A DNA stretch of 64,000 nt from Stercorarius parasiticus (Eukaryota; Chordata; Aves; Charadriiformes; Stercorariidae), in assembly GCA_013396915.1 (NCBI GenBank), contig VWZL01000810.1:124001-188000 (forward strand), written 5' to 3'. The position numbers and the translations under genes were made by a program. The notes below the pieces were generated by a model. That model worked only from the letters and a program-made list of their open reading frames with translations, made no database searches and was not told the origin of the DNA. How positions within the stretch are numbered: the first letter of the stretch is position 1; each line of letters starts with the position of its first letter. Positions 62,593 through 64,000 of this stretch are shown one piece after another.

Positions 62593-64000
62593 GTACGTGG
62601 GGGTTGTGACGCTGGGGTACTGGAGCAGAACATGGGATGGGCTGTTGAGAGCTGAGGTCTGGGTTTGTCCTTGGGGGATGGGGCAAAAAGATGCGGAGTT
62701 TGAGTACTGTGTCTAACAGAGGAGCAGCAGCACCTGTCAATAAGTATTGATACTTCTGAGAATTTTCTGCTGGATCTGATAATTACCTTTAGTTTGTATT
62801 CGCTAAAAGTACAATTTTCTGACCTTTTTTCCATACCTCTGACTAAAAAATTATGAGGTTGAGATCCTTCAAGCAGTCCTCTTAATTAAAACCCAATGCC
62901 ATCCACTTCTGAACTTGTGATTGAGGAAATTAGGTTGTAATTAAACCCATCAGTTACCCATTTCATGGATGTCTTTCTCATTGGGCTCACAATTTCCCCT
63001 GGCTCAGCATGGCCCCCATTTGCCTTTTCTTACGGTGAGACTGAGACCAAAGAGTTGTCACCATGGGAAATGGAGTACGTTACATTTATCCAGGGTCATG
63101 GAACCGGCAAGCAAATGAACTTTGGTGACTGACTGACCCCTCACATGCTCGACTTGGTTCCTCCTCATTATGTTCCAGTTAACCCCTACAGCCCCTTCCT
63201 GTCCTGCAGCACACAGATTTAGTGCCACAAGCTAAGCCCAAAGTGCAGCGCGTGCGGTGCCAGGTGTCTGGGAAGGAGGACGCGTGGCTGCACCGGAGAG
63301 TGTTGCAGGACAGCTTGGGCATTGTGTGTAGAGCACATACTTATCGCTAAGAGGCAGAAGCTTGTTAGCACTAAAATCAAAGTCCACGGCTTTCAGCTCA
63401 TCCCTCCGAGTGTTTAGGATTCAGCGAGCCTGTGCCCAGTCTTTGCAGAGTCAATGTGCTGAAGCGCCTTGTGAATTCTGCTTAGAAGAGTGTCGTCCTC
63501 CCTTCATACTTGCTACTTTTCTATTGAGAAGGCAAAGCAGCCGTCCAAAAAGCATCTATGACACTTTGCAAATATGGAAGAGGCTTGGGATTTCAATTTG
63601 GAAACAAATGAGCTTAATTTCGCTGTGCTATTTCAGTCGGAGGGCTTTGCATTGAAGAAGGGAAGAACTGCAGGAACTTTGCCACATATTGTTTCTTTCC
63701 CTGCATCTGCACTTCTCTGTTGAAAAACTAAATAAACCTAAACTTGCATTTCCCAGCCATGTCACCGTGCTTTTGCCAAATCAGATTCTCAGGAGGTACG
63801 GATAGGTATAGCTTCAGTGATACCTGTGGGGTAACACAGGTCTGCAGCACCCAGTGATAAGTCCCAGATATAAAAGAGAGCTCTAAGGCTCCTGCCTTGC
63901 TCTGTGTGATGCAAAATGGTATTGAGGGGATAAATCCAGGTAGAGCACCGGGAAATGATCCAGCTGCCTCTCTTAAAGAAGGAGGAGGACTGAAACAGGC
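62593..64000 (+). other. ARHGEF9: Start of ARHGEF9 intron 3
   Basis: About 1.4 kb of non-coding sequence following a consensus donor (GTACGT). No further DH exon, transposon or RNA gene was recognised. The frames present are short and unremarkable. Confidence 0.7.

Overview
This is vertebrate nuclear DNA, almost certainly from a bird. It has short exons separated by very long introns and GT-AG splice sites. A CR1 LINE whose 3' end carries the ATTCTATG-type terminal repeat lies at 54967-55340, and older CR1/LINE and MIR relics are scattered through the introns. The one gene I can identify with confidence is the 5' part of ARHGEF9 (collybistin), on the + strand. Collybistin is a brain Cdc42 guanine-nucleotide exchange factor that brings gephyrin to inhibitory (GABA-A/glycine) synapses. 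Three identifiable coding exons are present. They are a leader exon ending with the start codon and Met-Thr-Leu (955-963), an SH3 exon (49183-49362), and an exon carrying the linker and the beginning of the DH domain (62401-62592). The rest of the DH domain and the PH domain lie beyond the right edge.

Layout: 1-340 is a CpG-dense promoter-like segment with a TATA-like box. About 340-963 is a long GA-rich 5' leader. Intron 1 (964-49182, about 48 kb) contains a second CpG-dense, CCAAT-containing, promoter-like patch at about 18660-19000, a strong G-quadruplex motif at 11387-11425, a 15-bp-arm palindrome at 44893-44924, and old LINE and MIR relics. Intron 2 (49363-62400, about 13 kb) holds the clearest CR1 copy, a MIR relic and three short runs of undetermined bases. 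From 62593 to the end is the start of intron 3. I see no other convincing protein-coding gene, tRNA, rRNA or CRISPR array. Many open frames here begin at non-ATG codons or sit on CpG-rich DNA and look like chance.

The most interesting part is the leader. At 596-775, upstream of the collybistin start, an ATG-initiated frame encodes a 59-residue peptide. Its last 24 residues are a textbook single transmembrane helix followed by Gly-Thr-Arg. I do not recognise it as a named protein. It makes the ARHGEF9 leader look potentially bicistronic: a membrane microprotein followed by collybistin. Just downstream, two ATGs four bases apart (951 and 955) and two candidate 5' splice sites (after 963 and after 1016) appear to swap roles. 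With the first donor, ATG 955 gives the known MTL-LI start and ATG 951 is a decoy. With the second, stronger donor, ATG 951 opens a 22-residue alternative N-terminus in frame with the SH3 exon and ATG 955 becomes the decoy. A four-codon upstream ORF in a strong initiation context ends five bases before ATG 955. Together these features suggest layered translational control coupled to splicing. This comes from reading the sequence and has not been tested.
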